Shown here piece after piece: positions 1 through 7,391 of a stretch of DNA of 64,000 nucleotides. How positions within the stretch are numbered: the stretch's first letter is position 1; each line of letters starts with the position of its first letter. The DNA is from an uncultured Pseudomonadota bacterium (lineage in GTDB: Bacteria; Pseudomonadota; Gammaproteobacteria; Burkholderiales; Methylophilaceae). The position numbers were made by a program, and so were the translations under genes. The stretch is taken from contig CAIRBH010000015.1 in the NCBI GenBank assembly GCA_903876765.1, forward strand, positions 1 through 64,000, in the 5' to 3' direction. Under the pieces are notes generated by a model. It searched no databases and was not told the origin of the DNA. It saw only the letters and a list, made by a program, of their open reading frames with translations.

Positions 1-622
1 GTCCAAAGTGAGTCTGTCTGAGATCGGCCTCTTCGCAGTGAGAAAATCTGCTAAATACGTCTTTGGCAATTTCTCCAATCGTGATATTGACGACTGAACC
101 TGTAAAACCGAAATAAGGTGGTAATACAGTTAAGAAGAAGTAAGCATAGACACTAAAGAATAAGACTTGGAATACAGCATTAAACGCCACCAAACCTGCG
201 GCATACTCTGTTGAACCTTTAGCAATATCATTCCACACAATCACCATTGCAATACAAGGGGCTATGCCAATCAAGATGAGCCCGGCCATATACTCAGGTT
301 GATTAGGAACAAATGTGATGGCCAGCAAGAACATGAGCGTTGGTGCAACTATCCAGTTAAGAATAATTGCTAAGCCGAACACTCGCTTGTCTTTGAACAC
401 ATCGGGCAACTCTTCATATTTTACTTTTGCGAATGGCGGATACATCATGAGTATCAAACCAATCGCTATGGGAATATTGGTAGTGCCGCTTTGAAATTGA
501 TTGATGAAAGTCTCTACACCAGGAATGAGGTAACCTAGGCCAATCCCGATTGCCATCGCAGCAAATATCCATACTGTTAAATAGCGGTCTAGAAATGATA
601 GTTTCTGTGTGATTTGACTCAT
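1..622 (-). CDS. acr3: Arsenite efflux permease, ACR3 family (partial)
   Basis: This is an inner-membrane carrier that exports arsenite; about 207 N-terminal codons are visible and the frame runs off the left edge. The start ATG (620-622) overlaps the arsC stop in an ATGA junction, so translation is probably coupled. Seen: successive hydrophobic segments such as [16 protein letters not shown], and [13 protein letters not shown], which carries the conserved Cys-containing ACR3 helix. The sequence follows the family up to about residue 190 ([14 protein letters not shown]). After that, roughly the last 50 bases read as a hydrophilic stretch not expected in ACR3. The gene may be broken there, or the edge may be an assembly artefact. 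The operon assignment is firm; integrity is not. Confidence 0.85.
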   Translation of the reverse strand, partial: MSQITQKLSFLDRYLTVWIFAAMAIGIGLGYLIPGVETFINQFQSGTTNIPIAIGLILMMYPPFAKVKYEELPDVFKDKRVFGLAIILNWIVAPTLMFLLAITFVPNQPEYMAGLILIGIAPCIAMVIVWNDIAKGSTEYAAGLVAFNAVFQVLFFSVYAYFFLTVLPPYFGFTGSVVNITIGEIAKDVFSRFSHCEEADLRQTHFG

Positions 623-1107
623 ATGCTGGCTAACTTTCTTAATTCGTTTTCGATGATTGATTGGTCTAGTTTTTCTAATGGAAGTGAGGCAAAAGCATCT
701 AGCCTTTGTTTAAGCCCATTCATTACATTAACGAAGGCTTTTCTTTTATCGGCATAACTGCCTTCCACTCTAGATGGATCTGGAAATCCCCAGTGTGCTG
801 AAGCTGGGTGCCCTATCCAAACTGGACATGCTTCGCTTGCCGCGCTATCACAGACAGTAATAATAAAGTCCATTTGAGGTGCATCTGGCTTAGCAAATTC
901 ATCCCAGCTTTTTGAATACATTTTTGTTTTTGGATACCCCATCTCCAAGGCCAATTCTTCTGCAATTGGGTTAATCGATTTGCCGGGTGCTGAACCTGCT
1001 GAGTAACCCACAAAGCATCCACTAGTATGCGTTGACGCAAGCGCTTCACCTAAAATCGAACGAGATGAGTTATGAGTACAAAGAAAGAGAATGTTGTATT
1101 GCTTCAT
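619..1107 (-). CDS. arsC: Arsenate reductase, low-molecular-weight phosphatase type
   Basis: Reduces arsenate to arsenite, which the downstream ACR3 carrier then exports. The 162-residue protein opens with the phosphatase-like P-loop LCTHNSSR (CX5R), followed by the serine-rich [10 protein letters not shown] segment and an [15 protein letters not shown] region with further cysteines that would serve the intramolecular disulfide relay of thioredoxin-coupled ArsC enzymes. Length is slightly above the usual 130-145 residues because of the C-terminal tail. The start codon overlaps the arsR stop by one base (TAATG), and the stop overlaps the acr3 start. Family identity is secure; the electron donor (thioredoxin versus glutaredoxin/mycothiol) is inferred. 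Confidence 0.93.
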   Translation of the reverse strand: MKQYNILFLCTHNSSRSILGEALASTHTSGCFVGYSAGSAPGKSINPIAEELALEMGYPKTKMYSKSWDEFAKPDAPQMDFIITVCDSAASEACPVWIGHPASAHWGFPDPSRVEGSYADKRKAFVNVMNGLKQRLDAFASLPLEKLDQSIIENELRKLASI

Positions 1108-1430
1108 TATTTGCCTAACTGGTTAATTACAACTGGAGCACAGCTTTTACCACCACAGCAGTTTTCCATTAGAAAGTCACTTAGCTCACTGATGATTGAG
1201 GGATTTGGACGATAAAAGAGATTTCGGCTTACACGCTCAACTACGATCAAATCTGCTTGCAGTAGCTCTTTGAGATGAAAGCTCAAAGTCGCATTCGGAA
1301 TACCAAGAACCTCGACTATGTCTTTAGGCGTAAGCCCAACATCACCTTTTTGAACGATTAAACGAAATACATTAAGGCGGCTTTCCTGACCTAATGCTAA
1401 GAATGCTTTAACTGCGATTTTATTTTCCAT
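1107..1430 (-). CDS. arsR: ArsR-family arsenite-responsive repressor
   Basis: A winged-helix metalloregulator that should repress this operon until As(III) binds. I place the start at the ATG for MENKIAVKAFL (1428-1430); an upstream in-frame extension to 1478 encodes an unlikely tyrosine-rich peptide. The protein is 107 residues. Residues 20-80 form the helix-turn-helix (DIVEVLGIPNATLSFHLKEL) and wing (VSRNLFYRPN). The C-terminus reads ENCCGGKSCAP, a vicinal Cys pair plus a third Cys. That resembles the C-terminal As(III) site of Acidithiobacillus-type ArsR rather than the ELCVCDL site of plasmid R773 ArsR. It is the first gene of arsR-arsC-acr3. Confidence 0.92.
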   Translation of the reverse strand: MENKIAVKAFLALGQESRLNVFRLIVQKGDVGLTPKDIVEVLGIPNATLSFHLKELLQADLIVVERVSRNLFYRPNPSIISELSDFLMENCCGGKSCAPVVINQLGK

Positions 1431-1503
1431 ATTTCGATAATAATAAAAATATATTACTGAATTATGACAAAAAACCACACATCAGGTCTGCATTGAAATT
1501 TGG

Positions 1504-1537
1504 ACGAAAAAAAGCTACGTTTTCACGTAACCCTTTT
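1504..1537. repeat. Imperfect direct repeat, copy 1
   Basis: This 34-base segment matches 2293-2325 with three substitutions and one A-run length difference. Both contain an acga(n)gcta core, then gttttc, then cgtaa and cctttt. The two copies lie in the same orientation on either side of the toxin-antitoxin pair. Copy 1 ends only eight bases before a decayed tRNA-Lys 3' end. It may be a recombination site or the trace of a duplication; function is inferred only. Confidence 0.7.
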
Positions 1538-1545
1538 GTAATACT

Positions 1546-1571
1546 TGGTGGGCTGTGCGGGGATCGGAACC
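1546..1571 (-). repeat. Decayed copy of the tRNA-Lys 3' end (possible att site)
   Basis: These 26 bases align with the 3' end of the intact tRNA-Lys gene (3211-3236), sharing tggt, ggg and an exact gtgcggggatcg block, with two one-base insertions and two mismatches. Orientation is the same as the real tRNA. No D-arm or anticodon arm follows, so this is not a functional tRNA. A partial 3' copy at a distance is the usual footprint of an element integrated in a tRNA gene. Confidence 0.55.
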
Positions 1572-1591
1572 TTATCTAGGAGGCTTCTACG

Positions 1592-1888
1592 CTATTTAAA
1601 GTAATAGCCTGCTTCTCGTTGATGCCTAATAGCCAAAATCAAAATGGCATTCTTATTATCTTCAAAACTATATAGTGCAACGTATCCAGTAGCACCCCTT
1701 GAGATCACAAGCTCTCTGATTTCCTCATCAACACTTCGGCCAATAAGCGGATGACGATCGAGAATGCTGACAGCTTCCTCGATAAGATCTACAGTCTCTG
1801 AAGCGGCCTTGACGTCTGCCTCAATGAGAAAGTCTGTTAATCGAACAAGGTCGTTAACAGCATTTTGAGAATAAACGATTTTTACCAA
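1592..1888 (-). CDS. ParE/RelE-superfamily toxin
   Basis: A 98-residue toxin of a type II toxin-antitoxin pair. Seen: N-terminal IVYSQNAVNDLVRLTDFL helix, middle LDRHPLIGRSVDEEIREL and the C-terminal strand IRHQREAGYY, the standard ParE/RelE fold order (RxLxxxP..G followed by an IRHxRE end). The start overlaps the upstream antitoxin stop by seven bases, so expression is coupled. ParE members poison gyrase and RelE members cut mRNA; the sequence looks closer to ParE, but the target cannot be settled by reading. It lies between the two direct repeats, in accessory DNA. Confidence 0.88.
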   Translation of the reverse strand: MVKIVYSQNAVNDLVRLTDFLIEADVKAASETVDLIEEAVSILDRHPLIGRSVDEEIRELVISRGATGYVALYSFEDNKNAILILAIRHQREAGYYFK

Positions 1889-2160
1889 GAGTTAGCTTTT
1901 AGTGATGTAACTTGTTTACCAGTAATACGTGATCGCAAATGGTCAAACACATCTTTAGATTCGTAAACTTCGTTAACTTTAAACGCAGCTTCTCTAGCAG
2001 CTTTCGCTTCAGCAATAAATGCACTACGGTATTCTGTGTTTACTGATGCCTGTCTAATTGCTTCAACCATAAAAGCGTGTGCCGAAATACCTAGCTCTTT
2101 TGCAGCATTCGCAGCTTTTAATTTAATTTCATCTGATAATTTTAGTGAAGTAGTACTCAT
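1882..2160 (-). CDS. Ribbon-helix-helix antitoxin
   Basis: A 92-residue partner of the toxin at 1592-1888. The N-terminal 45 residues (STTSLKLSDEIKLKAANAAKE...SAHAFMVEAIRQA) show the strand-helix-helix pattern of CopG/MetJ-type DNA-binding domains. The remaining acidic and basic helix would wrap the toxin. The start ATG (2158-2160) is preceded by GAGGA at good spacing, and a perfect 8-4-8 palindrome lies just upstream, as expected for autoregulation. A C-terminal extension (SKDVFDHLRSRITGK...) is typical for the ParD/RHH group associated with ParE toxins. Confidence 0.87.
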   Translation of the reverse strand: MSTTSLKLSDEIKLKAANAAKELGISAHAFMVEAIRQASVNTEYRSAFIAEAKAAREAAFKVNEVYESKDVFDHLRSRITGKQVTSLKANSW

Positions 2161-2162
2161 GA

Positions 2163-2303
2163 CAAGTTCCTCAAGGTGTTACCAAAGTAACACCAACTTT
2201 AATAGGGATTGAAAACATTGTCAATGAATACGAAAAAGGTTGGGGTGCTAATGATCTTGAAACTTATATTAGCAAACCAAATTTAATTTTGAACGAAAAA
2301 AGC
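2163..2303 (+). pseudogene. Possible coding remnant without start codon
   Basis: The frame 2163-2303 is open for about 46 codons and ends ...GWGANDLETYISKPN...LNEKS stop at the edge of direct-repeat copy 2. Its composition looks protein-like, but there is no ATG or GTG start and the 5' part covers the antitoxin operator. It may be the C-terminal tail of a gene lost when the toxin-antitoxin segment arrived, or chance. No family recognised. Confidence 0.25.
2175..2194. promoter_or_regulatory. Palindromic operator of the toxin-antitoxin operon
   Basis: Arms ggtgttac (2175-2182) and gtaacacc (2187-2194) are perfect inverted repeats with a four-base spacer. They sit 15 bases upstream of the antitoxin start codon and next to its ribosome-binding site. 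Ribbon-helix-helix antitoxins bind such short dyads, so autorepression is the likely role. Confidence 0.65.
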
Positions 2304-2325
2304 TAGGTTTTCGCGTAATCCTTTT
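2293..2325. repeat. Imperfect direct repeat, copy 2
   Basis: Partner of 1504-1537 (30 of 33 aligned bases identical, ignoring one A in the A-run). It lies in the noncoding stretch between the toxin-antitoxin operon and the serine recombinase. Each copy can fold a weak cgaaaa/ttttcg hairpin around agcta. Confidence 0.7.
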
Positions 2326-2428
2326 CACTAGAATACTAAATATTTAAGTAAACTTCGTTCTAGCGCACTTTACTTAAAGTAATCATTAGCATTGATATGT
2401 TTACTTTAATTCGTCTTAAAACGATAAT

Positions 2429-2457
2429 AATCCTAATACTTTCATAAGGTTAGGATT
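2429..2457. promoter_or_regulatory. Inverted repeat overlapping the recombinase translation start region
   Basis: Arms aatcctaa (2429-2436) and ttaggatt (2450-2457) flank a 13-base spacer and end three bases before the recombinase ATG. Further upstream, taagtaaac (2344-2352), the palindrome tacttaaagta (about 2369-2379) and gtttactt (2399-2406) form more dyads. Small serine recombinases bind such clustered dyads as res sites that also repress their own gene. This role is inferred. Confidence 0.45.
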
Positions 2458-2460
2458 AAA

Positions 2461-3129
2461 ATGGCTGTCTATGGTTATGCTCGAGTTTCAACGGTAACGC
2501 AAGCACGTGAAGGCGAAAGCCTCGAAGCGCAGAAAAGACAAATCCTCAGTTACGCTATTTCTAAAGGGCTAGAACTCGGTGAAGAAAGCATATTCATCGA
2601 AGCTGGCGTTAGTGGTGGCGTTGAATTCGGTAGCCGACCTGAAGGCGCAAAACTCACCGAGCTAATTACTGAAGGCGACATAATTATTTTCCCAAAGCTC
2701 GATCGAGCTTTTCGTAACACACGCAACGCCTTAAACGTACTTCACGAAATGAAAGAAAAAAAGGTTCACGTTCACTTTATCGACTTGGGCGGTGACGTAA
2801 CTGGAAACGGGATCGGGGCGATTATCTTTACCATTCTTTCAGCCTTCGCCACTTTTGAAAAGGAACGCATCGCCACAAGAATTCGTGAAGTAAAACAGAT
2901 CAAGAAATCACAAGGTAAATTTACTGGTGGTAAAGCTGGCTTTGGCTATGAAGTAATAGATGGCGTAAAGGTAGCCAATAAAGACCAGCAAAAGGTCATT
3001 AGCGAAATGAGGAGGCTTAGGACACGTGGAAAGAGCTACCGTTATATAGCGACGTGGCTTGAAAAGAATAAAGGCGTAGAGATGACGTTTATGAGCGTTA
3101 GAGCGATATTAAATTTAAATAGAGGTTAA
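2461..3129 (+). CDS. Small serine recombinase (resolvase/invertase family)
   Basis: A 222-residue site-specific recombinase. The catalytic N-terminal domain (1-140) begins YGYARVST with the nucleophile Ser10 and Arg8, then contains FPKLDRAFRNTRN (catalytic arginines) and the long helix AFATFEKERIATRIREVKQ. A short C-terminal DNA-binding part (GKSYRYIATWLEKN...MSVRAILNL) looks like a recombinase helix-turn-helix. The length fits Tn3-resolvase or invertase-like enzymes, not large phage integrases. It lies between the direct repeats and tRNA-Lys and is followed by a strong terminator. No transposase is seen nearby, so it is either a remnant of a larger element or a stand-alone resolvase. Confidence 0.92.
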   Translation: MAVYGYARVSTVTQAREGESLEAQKRQILSYAISKGLELGEESIFIEAGVSGGVEFGSRPEGAKLTELITEGDIIIFPKLDRAFRNTRNALNVLHEMKEKKVHVHFIDLGGDVTGNGIGAIIFTILSAFATFEKERIATRIREVKQIKKSQGKFTGGKAGFGYEVIDGVKVANKDQQKVISEMRRLRTRGKSYRYIATWLEKNKGVEMTFMSVRAILNLNRG

Positions 3130-3146
3130 TTAATAAGCTAGAAAGC

Positions 3147-3182
3147 AAAAAACCACTAAAGTCTAAACTTTAGTGGTTTTTT
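3147..3182 (+). terminator. Rho-independent terminator after the recombinase
   Basis: A perfect 12-base-pair stem (3151-3162 with 3167-3178), loop ctaa, is flanked by A4 and T4 runs that extend it to 16 pairs. It works on paper in both directions, separating the recombinase from the minus-strand tRNA. Confidence 0.9.
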
Positions 3183-3210
3183 AACACGGCTCCTTGCAAA
3201 GCCTTATATA

Positions 3211-3286
3211 TGGTAGGGCGTGCGGGGATCGAACCCACGACAAACGGATTAAAAGTCCGCTGCTCTACCAGCTGAGCTAACGCCCC
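3211..3286 (-). tRNA. tRNA-Lys (anticodon UUU)
   Basis: A 76-base tRNA with the CCA encoded in the gene (3211-3213 on the reverse strand). The acceptor stem GGGGCGT pairs with ACGCCCT (first pair G-U). The D-arm is GCTC...GAGC, the anticodon loop CTTTTAA gives UUU, and the T-arm is GTGGG-TTCGATC-CCCGC. A degenerate copy of its 3' end lies at 1546-1571, pointing to its use as an integration site. Confidence 0.97.
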
Positions 3287-3429
3287 ATTGTAGTAAATGG
3301 GTATTTCTTTACTGCTTTATTTCAATTAGCGATTTGCATCACTCACGAAAGGGCGCAATTATGCTAGAAACTCTAGGTTTGGTCAACGAATAACTGACAA
3401 ATTCACTTAAGTTTTTATATTGTTAATTT

Positions 3430-4794
3430 TTAGCGCATGCCTGGCATTTTGCCGCCCATCAAATTGCCCATGCTGCGCATCATTTTTGCCATGCCGCCTT
3501 TGGCGAACATTTTCATCATTTTTTGCGTTTCTTCAAATTGCTTCAATAAACGATTCACCTCTTGCACTTGCACGCCACTGCCATCAGCTATGCGTTTTTT
3601 GCGCGTGGCTTTAATCAGCTCTGGCTTGCGGCGTTCTAGCGCTGTCATGCTGTTGATGATGCCTTCTATGCGACGTATGCTTTTATCGGCATCTTCTGGG
3701 TTGACTTTGGCGGCCATGCCAGCGATTTGTGATGGCATTTTTTCCATGAGGGCGCCCATGCCACCCATTTTGCGCATTTGTGACATTTGCATTTTAAAGT
3801 CATCTAAATCAAAGTTTTTACCCGATTTAACTTTATCGGCGAGCTTTTGCGCTTCGGCCATGTCGACGTTTTTATGTGCTTGCTCGATCAAACTCAGTAC
3901 ATCACCCATGCCTAGCACTCTTGAAGCCATGCGCTCTGGGTGGAATGGCTCTAGGCCATCTACTTTTTCACTCACCCCGATAAATTTAATCGGTTTGCCC
4001 GTCACATGCCGCACAGATAATGCCGCACCACCACGCGAATCACCATCTAGCTTGGTCAGAATAACGCCCGTCAGCGGCAATGTATCGCCAAAGGCTTTTG
4101 CGGTATTGACCGCATCTTGGCCTTGCATGGCATCTACCACAAACAAGGTTTCTATCGGGTTAAGTAGGCTATGCAGGGCTTTAATTTCTGCCATCATCGC
4201 TTCATCTATGCCTAGGCGACCCGCAGTATCAAAAATAATCACGTCATAATAACCGCGCTTAGCAAAGTCTAATGCGGCCTTGGCTATGTCTGCTGGTTTT
4301 TGACTGGCGTTACTATCAAAGCAATCTACGTCTAATTGCTTGGCCAGCGTTTTAAGTTGCTCTATCGCCGCTGGGCGGTAAACATCGGCACTGGCAAGTA
4401 GCACTTTCTTTTTTTGTTCTTTTAATAATTTAGCCAACTTGGCTGAAGTGGTGGTTTTACCTGAGCCTTGCAAGCCTGCCATTAAAATAATAGCAGGGGC
4501 GACCACCGCTAAATTCAATGCCACGTTAGCTTTTCCCATTAAGGCGGTCAGCTCGTCGTGAACCACTTGAATGACCGCCTGACCTGGCGTTAGGCTTTGC
4601 AACACTTCTTGGCCCTGTGCGCGCTGTTTGACTTGCGTAATAAAGTCTTTAACCACAGGCAAGGCAACGTCGGCTTCTAATAGCGCCATACGCACTTCAC
4701 GCATCGCGTCGGCGATGTTGTCTTCGGTCAGTCTGGCTTGACCGCGTAGGGTTTTAATCACGCCTTGTAGGCGGTCGGTTAGATTTTCTAGCAT
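3430..4794 (-). CDS. ffh: Signal recognition particle GTPase Ffh
   Basis: The protein of the signal recognition particle; with 4.5S RNA it captures nascent membrane proteins and delivers them to FtsY. The 454 residues show the N domain (1-95), a GTPase domain with P-loop GLQGSGKT (107-114), DTAGR (189-193) and TKLDGD (247-252), and a methionine-rich M domain (about 300-454) with MRKMGGMGALMEKMPS and a C-terminal glycine/methionine tail. Length is normal. The divergent neighbour is a YpjD/CcsA-like gene, a pairing seen widely in proteobacteria. Confidence 0.98.
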   Translation of the reverse strand: MLENLTDRLQGVIKTLRGQARLTEDNIADAMREVRMALLEADVALPVVKDFITQVKQRAQGQEVLQSLTPGQAVIQVVHDELTALMGKANVALNLAVVAPAIILMAGLQGSGKTTTSAKLAKLLKEQKKKVLLASADVYRPAAIEQLKTLAKQLDVDCFDSNASQKPADIAKAALDFAKRGYYDVIIFDTAGRLGIDEAMMAEIKALHSLLNPIETLFVVDAMQGQDAVNTAKAFGDTLPLTGVILTKLDGDSRGGAALSVRHVTGKPIKFIGVSEKVDGLEPFHPERMASRVLGMGDVLSLIEQAHKNVDMAEAQKLADKVKSGKNFDLDDFKMQMSQMRKMGGMGALMEKMPSQIAGMAAKVNPEDADKSIRRIEGIINSMTALERRKPELIKATRKKRIADGSGVQVQEVNRLLKQFEETQKMMKMFAKGGMAKMMRSMGNLMGGKMPGMR

Positions 4795-4876
4795 TTTTAA
4801 ACTCTTACAAGTAATTTAGACCACGATTTTACATCAAGCTATTATATTTAACGCATATTTGCGCCATAATTACGCC

Positions 4877-5695
4877 ATGACTGATTCAATACAAAAATTA
4901 CTCCCCTACTTGGCTGTTGTGTTTATCTATTTGGCCGTTGCAACCAATTTTTGGCGTGGGGCAAATATCTCGGATAAACCGCAGATTTCAACATTGCCTA
5001 CCGCCATGCTGGCGCTGGGGCTGATTATTCATGCTTGGTTGATATACCAAGTGACCTTTGCCCATGGCTTTAATTTAGGCTTTTTTAATGTGCTATCTGT
5101 CATTGCATGGCTCACCGTGCTGATTTACGGCCTGGCGGATTTAAAACATAATTTGGCTGGTTTACAAGCTTTCATTTTGCCGCAATCAGCGATTTTTGCC
5201 ATATTACCCGCCTACATGGTGGCAAATCACACGCTGCCTAATTCTGAATCGCCTTTATTTTTAGCGCACATCGCTATTGCGCTAGTGGCTTATAGTTTAT
5301 TTACCTTTGCCACCCTGCACGCGCTATTGATGATTTTTGCCGAACGTAGCCTGCATAACAAAACCACATTAATCAAATTGCCCAGCTTTCCACCTTTGAT
5401 GGTGATGGAAAACTTATTGTTCCAAATCATTAGCTTAGGCTTTATTTTGCTGACCATTACGCTTATTAGCGGGATGTGGTTTTCAGAAGAAATTTTTGGC
5501 AAACCGCTACAGTTCAATCACAAATCGGTGTTTTCTATCGCCAGCTGGCTGATTTATGCCGCGTTGCTATTCGGACGGCATCAATACGGATGGCGTGGCA
5601 TTAAAGCCATACGCTGGACGCTGGCTGGCTTTGTCTTACTGCTACTGGCCTACTTAGGCAGCAAGCTTATTTTGCAGGTGATTTTGGGGCGCTAA
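4877..5695 (+). CDS. CcsA/YpjD-like cytochrome c assembly-family membrane protein
   Basis: A 272-residue inner-membrane protein with about eight hydrophobic segments. A WxWxP-type region is not obvious, but the C-terminal part (ISLGFILLTITLISGMWF ... HKSVFSIASWLIYAALLFGRHQYGWRG) matches the cytochrome c assembly protein / YpjD family, whose members carry the conserved HK..FS.. and R..YGWRG segments. I choose the ATG at 4877; a TTG at 4859 would add six residues but has no advantage. It is divergent from ffh, the usual position of ypjD. Function in E. coli is uncertain, so haem handling is only a family inference. Confidence 0.85.
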   Translation: MTDSIQKLLPYLAVVFIYLAVATNFWRGANISDKPQISTLPTAMLALGLIIHAWLIYQVTFAHGFNLGFFNVLSVIAWLTVLIYGLADLKHNLAGLQAFILPQSAIFAILPAYMVANHTLPNSESPLFLAHIAIALVAYSLFTFATLHALLMIFAERSLHNKTTLIKLPSFPPLMVMENLLFQIISLGFILLTITLISGMWFSEEIFGKPLQFNHKSVFSIASWLIYAALLFGRHQYGWRGIKAIRWTLAGFVLLLLAYLGSKLILQVILGR

Positions 5696-5703
5696 CGGCT
5701 TAG

Positions 5704-6375
5704 CTAGTCGCGCAAGCTAATCTGCGGCCAGCCTTGTTGCTTGGCATATTCGCTTAAAATCGTATCGGCATCCACCGCCACAGGGTGACTCACTAGCTTC
5801 ATTAAAGGCAAGTCGTTGTGAGAATCACTATAAAAATAACTGGTGGCAAAGCTGGCTAATGTTTGTCCGCGTGCGGCCAGCCATTGGTTAATGCGCGTCA
5901 CTTTTCCCTCTTTAAAGCTAGGCACGCCGGTTACCCCGCCTGTATACCGACCGTCCTTCATTTCTGGGTCTGTGCCTATTAAATGTTCAATGCCATAAGC
6001 GCTGGCAATTGGCCTGGTGACAAAACTGTTAGTCGCCGTAATAATGAGGCATAAATCGCCTTGCGCCTTGTGTTGATTGACTAAGTTTTGCGCTTTTTGC
6101 GTCATCATGGGACGTATCACTTGCTGCATAAACTGAACATGCAGCGCGTCTAAAAATGCTAATGGGTGCTCTGACAATGGTTTTAATTGAAACGCTAAAA
6201 ACTGATCAATATCCAAGTTGCCATTTTTATAATCTAAATAAAACTGCTCATTACGCGCTTGGTGGGTTTTCTCATCTAGCAGGCCTTGCTTAATCAAAAA
6301 TAGGCTCCAGTTGTAGTCACTATCGCCCGCTAGCAGCGTGTTATCTAAGTCAAATAAGGCAAGGTTTTGTTTCAT
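5704..6375 (-). CDS. HAD-superfamily phosphatase (HAD-IB, SerB-like)
   Basis: A 223-residue cytosolic hydrolase. Motif I is FDLDNTLL (nucleophile Asp9, general acid Asp11). Motif II is ITATN (about 115-119). The C-terminal motif is YFYSDSHNDLPLM, which holds the Mg-binding aspartates. Helical cap residues follow motif I, the C1 cap of the HAD-IB group (phosphoserine phosphatase, CicA, YfhB relatives). It is too generic to assign a substrate; phosphoserine or another small phosphomonoester is possible. The stop lies just beyond the convergent ypjD-like gene, and it is followed upstream by an exporter gene on the same strand (33-base gap). Confidence 0.9.
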   Translation of the reverse strand: MKQNLALFDLDNTLLAGDSDYNWSLFLIKQGLLDEKTHQARNEQFYLDYKNGNLDIDQFLAFQLKPLSEHPLAFLDALHVQFMQQVIRPMMTQKAQNLVNQHKAQGDLCLIITATNSFVTRPIASAYGIEHLIGTDPEMKDGRYTGGVTGVPSFKEGKVTRINQWLAARGQTLASFATSYFYSDSHNDLPLMKLVSHPVAVDADTILSEYAKQQGWPQISLRD

Positions 6376-6407
6376 TATTTAAGGTCTTTATTGGTCTATT
6401 TTTAAAT

Positions 6408-7283
6408 TCAAATGTCTTTGTTATAAGCTGATAGTACTAAAAATACGCCTAGTAATATCACTACCAGCGCGACAAACTCTATGCTAGTTACCTGCTCATG
6501 GGCAAACCAGATACCCACGATAAAGGCAACTATTGGATTAACAAAGGTATTGCTGCTAGCGACCAATGGCCGGACAGTTTTAAGCAAATATTGGTAAGCA
6601 CTGTAAGCCACTAATGATCCCAACACCACTAAAAACAACATGGCCGCCCAAGAGCGCGGGCTAATCTGCTGCGGCCAAGCTTCGCCTTGCATAGCACTTA
6701 CCAACAATAGCACCACCCCGCCCGTCAGCATTTGCGTAGCGCTAGCCATTAGCCCCACTGGCATATCTAAGCGCTTACCCCACACTGAGCCAAATGACCA
6801 GCTTGCCGCCGCAAAGATAAGCAAAAGCGCACTGGCTAATTGACCATGCAAGCTGCCCCCAAGGTTTAATAAGGCAATACCGATAAAGCCAATGCCAACG
6901 CCCAGCCATTCTCTAAGGCTGATTTTACGCCCCCAGATAGATGAAAAGATCGCCATCCAAATAGGTGCGGTGGCAATAGAAAGCGCTGCCACACTTGAGG
7001 ATATGGTTTGTTGCACATAACACACCGTACCATTGCCAAAAGCGGGCAGTAAAATGCCTATTGCTGTGGCTCCCAGCCACTGCTGTTTGCTAGGATTGGC
7101 TGCGCCTAAAAAACGCATGACAATGTATAAAATAAAACCAGCAATACTATAGCGCAGGCCTGCCATTAGAAATGGCGGAAAACTCTCTAAGCCAAAACGA
7201 ATGGCCAGATAGGTTGAGCCCCAAATAAAATAGGTACAAAACAGCGCTAAAACAAGTAGCAAGGTTGGGCTTTTATTTTTCAT
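6408..7283 (-). CDS. EamA/DMT-family drug-metabolite exporter
   Basis: A 291-residue inner-membrane protein with ten predicted helices, arranged as two five-helix EamA repeats. The first begins LALFCTYFIWGSTYLAIRFGLESFPPF and the second includes FAAASWSFGSVWGKR. The family exports small metabolites or drugs; substrate cannot be told. An EamA transporter typed WGS(T/S)YLAIR at the first helix is common in proteobacteria. It is probably co-transcribed with the HAD phosphatase downstream. Confidence 0.92.
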   Translation of the reverse strand: MKNKSPTLLLVLALFCTYFIWGSTYLAIRFGLESFPPFLMAGLRYSIAGFILYIVMRFLGAANPSKQQWLGATAIGILLPAFGNGTVCYVQQTISSSVAALSIATAPIWMAIFSSIWGRKISLREWLGVGIGFIGIALLNLGGSLHGQLASALLLIFAAASWSFGSVWGKRLDMPVGLMASATQMLTGGVVLLLVSAMQGEAWPQQISPRSWAAMLFLVVLGSLVAYSAYQYLLKTVRPLVASSNTFVNPIVAFIVGIWFAHEQVTSIEFVALVVILLGVFLVLSAYNKDI

Positions 7284-7309
7284 TACTGATGGATTAGGCT
7301 TTCATGAGT

Positions 7310-7338
7310 GCTAGCTGAAGTGGTGAGCTTCAGCTAGC
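7310..7338. terminator. Inverted repeat between leuA and the exporter gene
   Basis: Arms gctagctgaag (7310-7320) and cttcagctagc (7328-7338) form a perfect 11-base-pair stem with a seven-base loop. There is no T-run on the minus strand, so it is at best a weak terminator or mRNA-stability hairpin after leuA. Confidence 0.45.
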
Positions 7339-7391
7339 TGATTGCTTTAAGCTAATAGATAACAACAGGCGATTAGGCAATATTGTGACGT

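Noticed and set aside
1504-2325. Direct repeats considered as CRISPR or as integron attC sites
   Set aside because: Only two copies about 790 bases apart, so not CRISPR. No clear R'/R'' core boxes, so attC was not claimed.
3437-4249. A 270-codon open frame on the plus strand inside ffh
   Set aside because: It is the antisense shadow of a strongly conserved gene; its translation is serine/leucine/alanine-rich with no motif and no ribosome-binding site.
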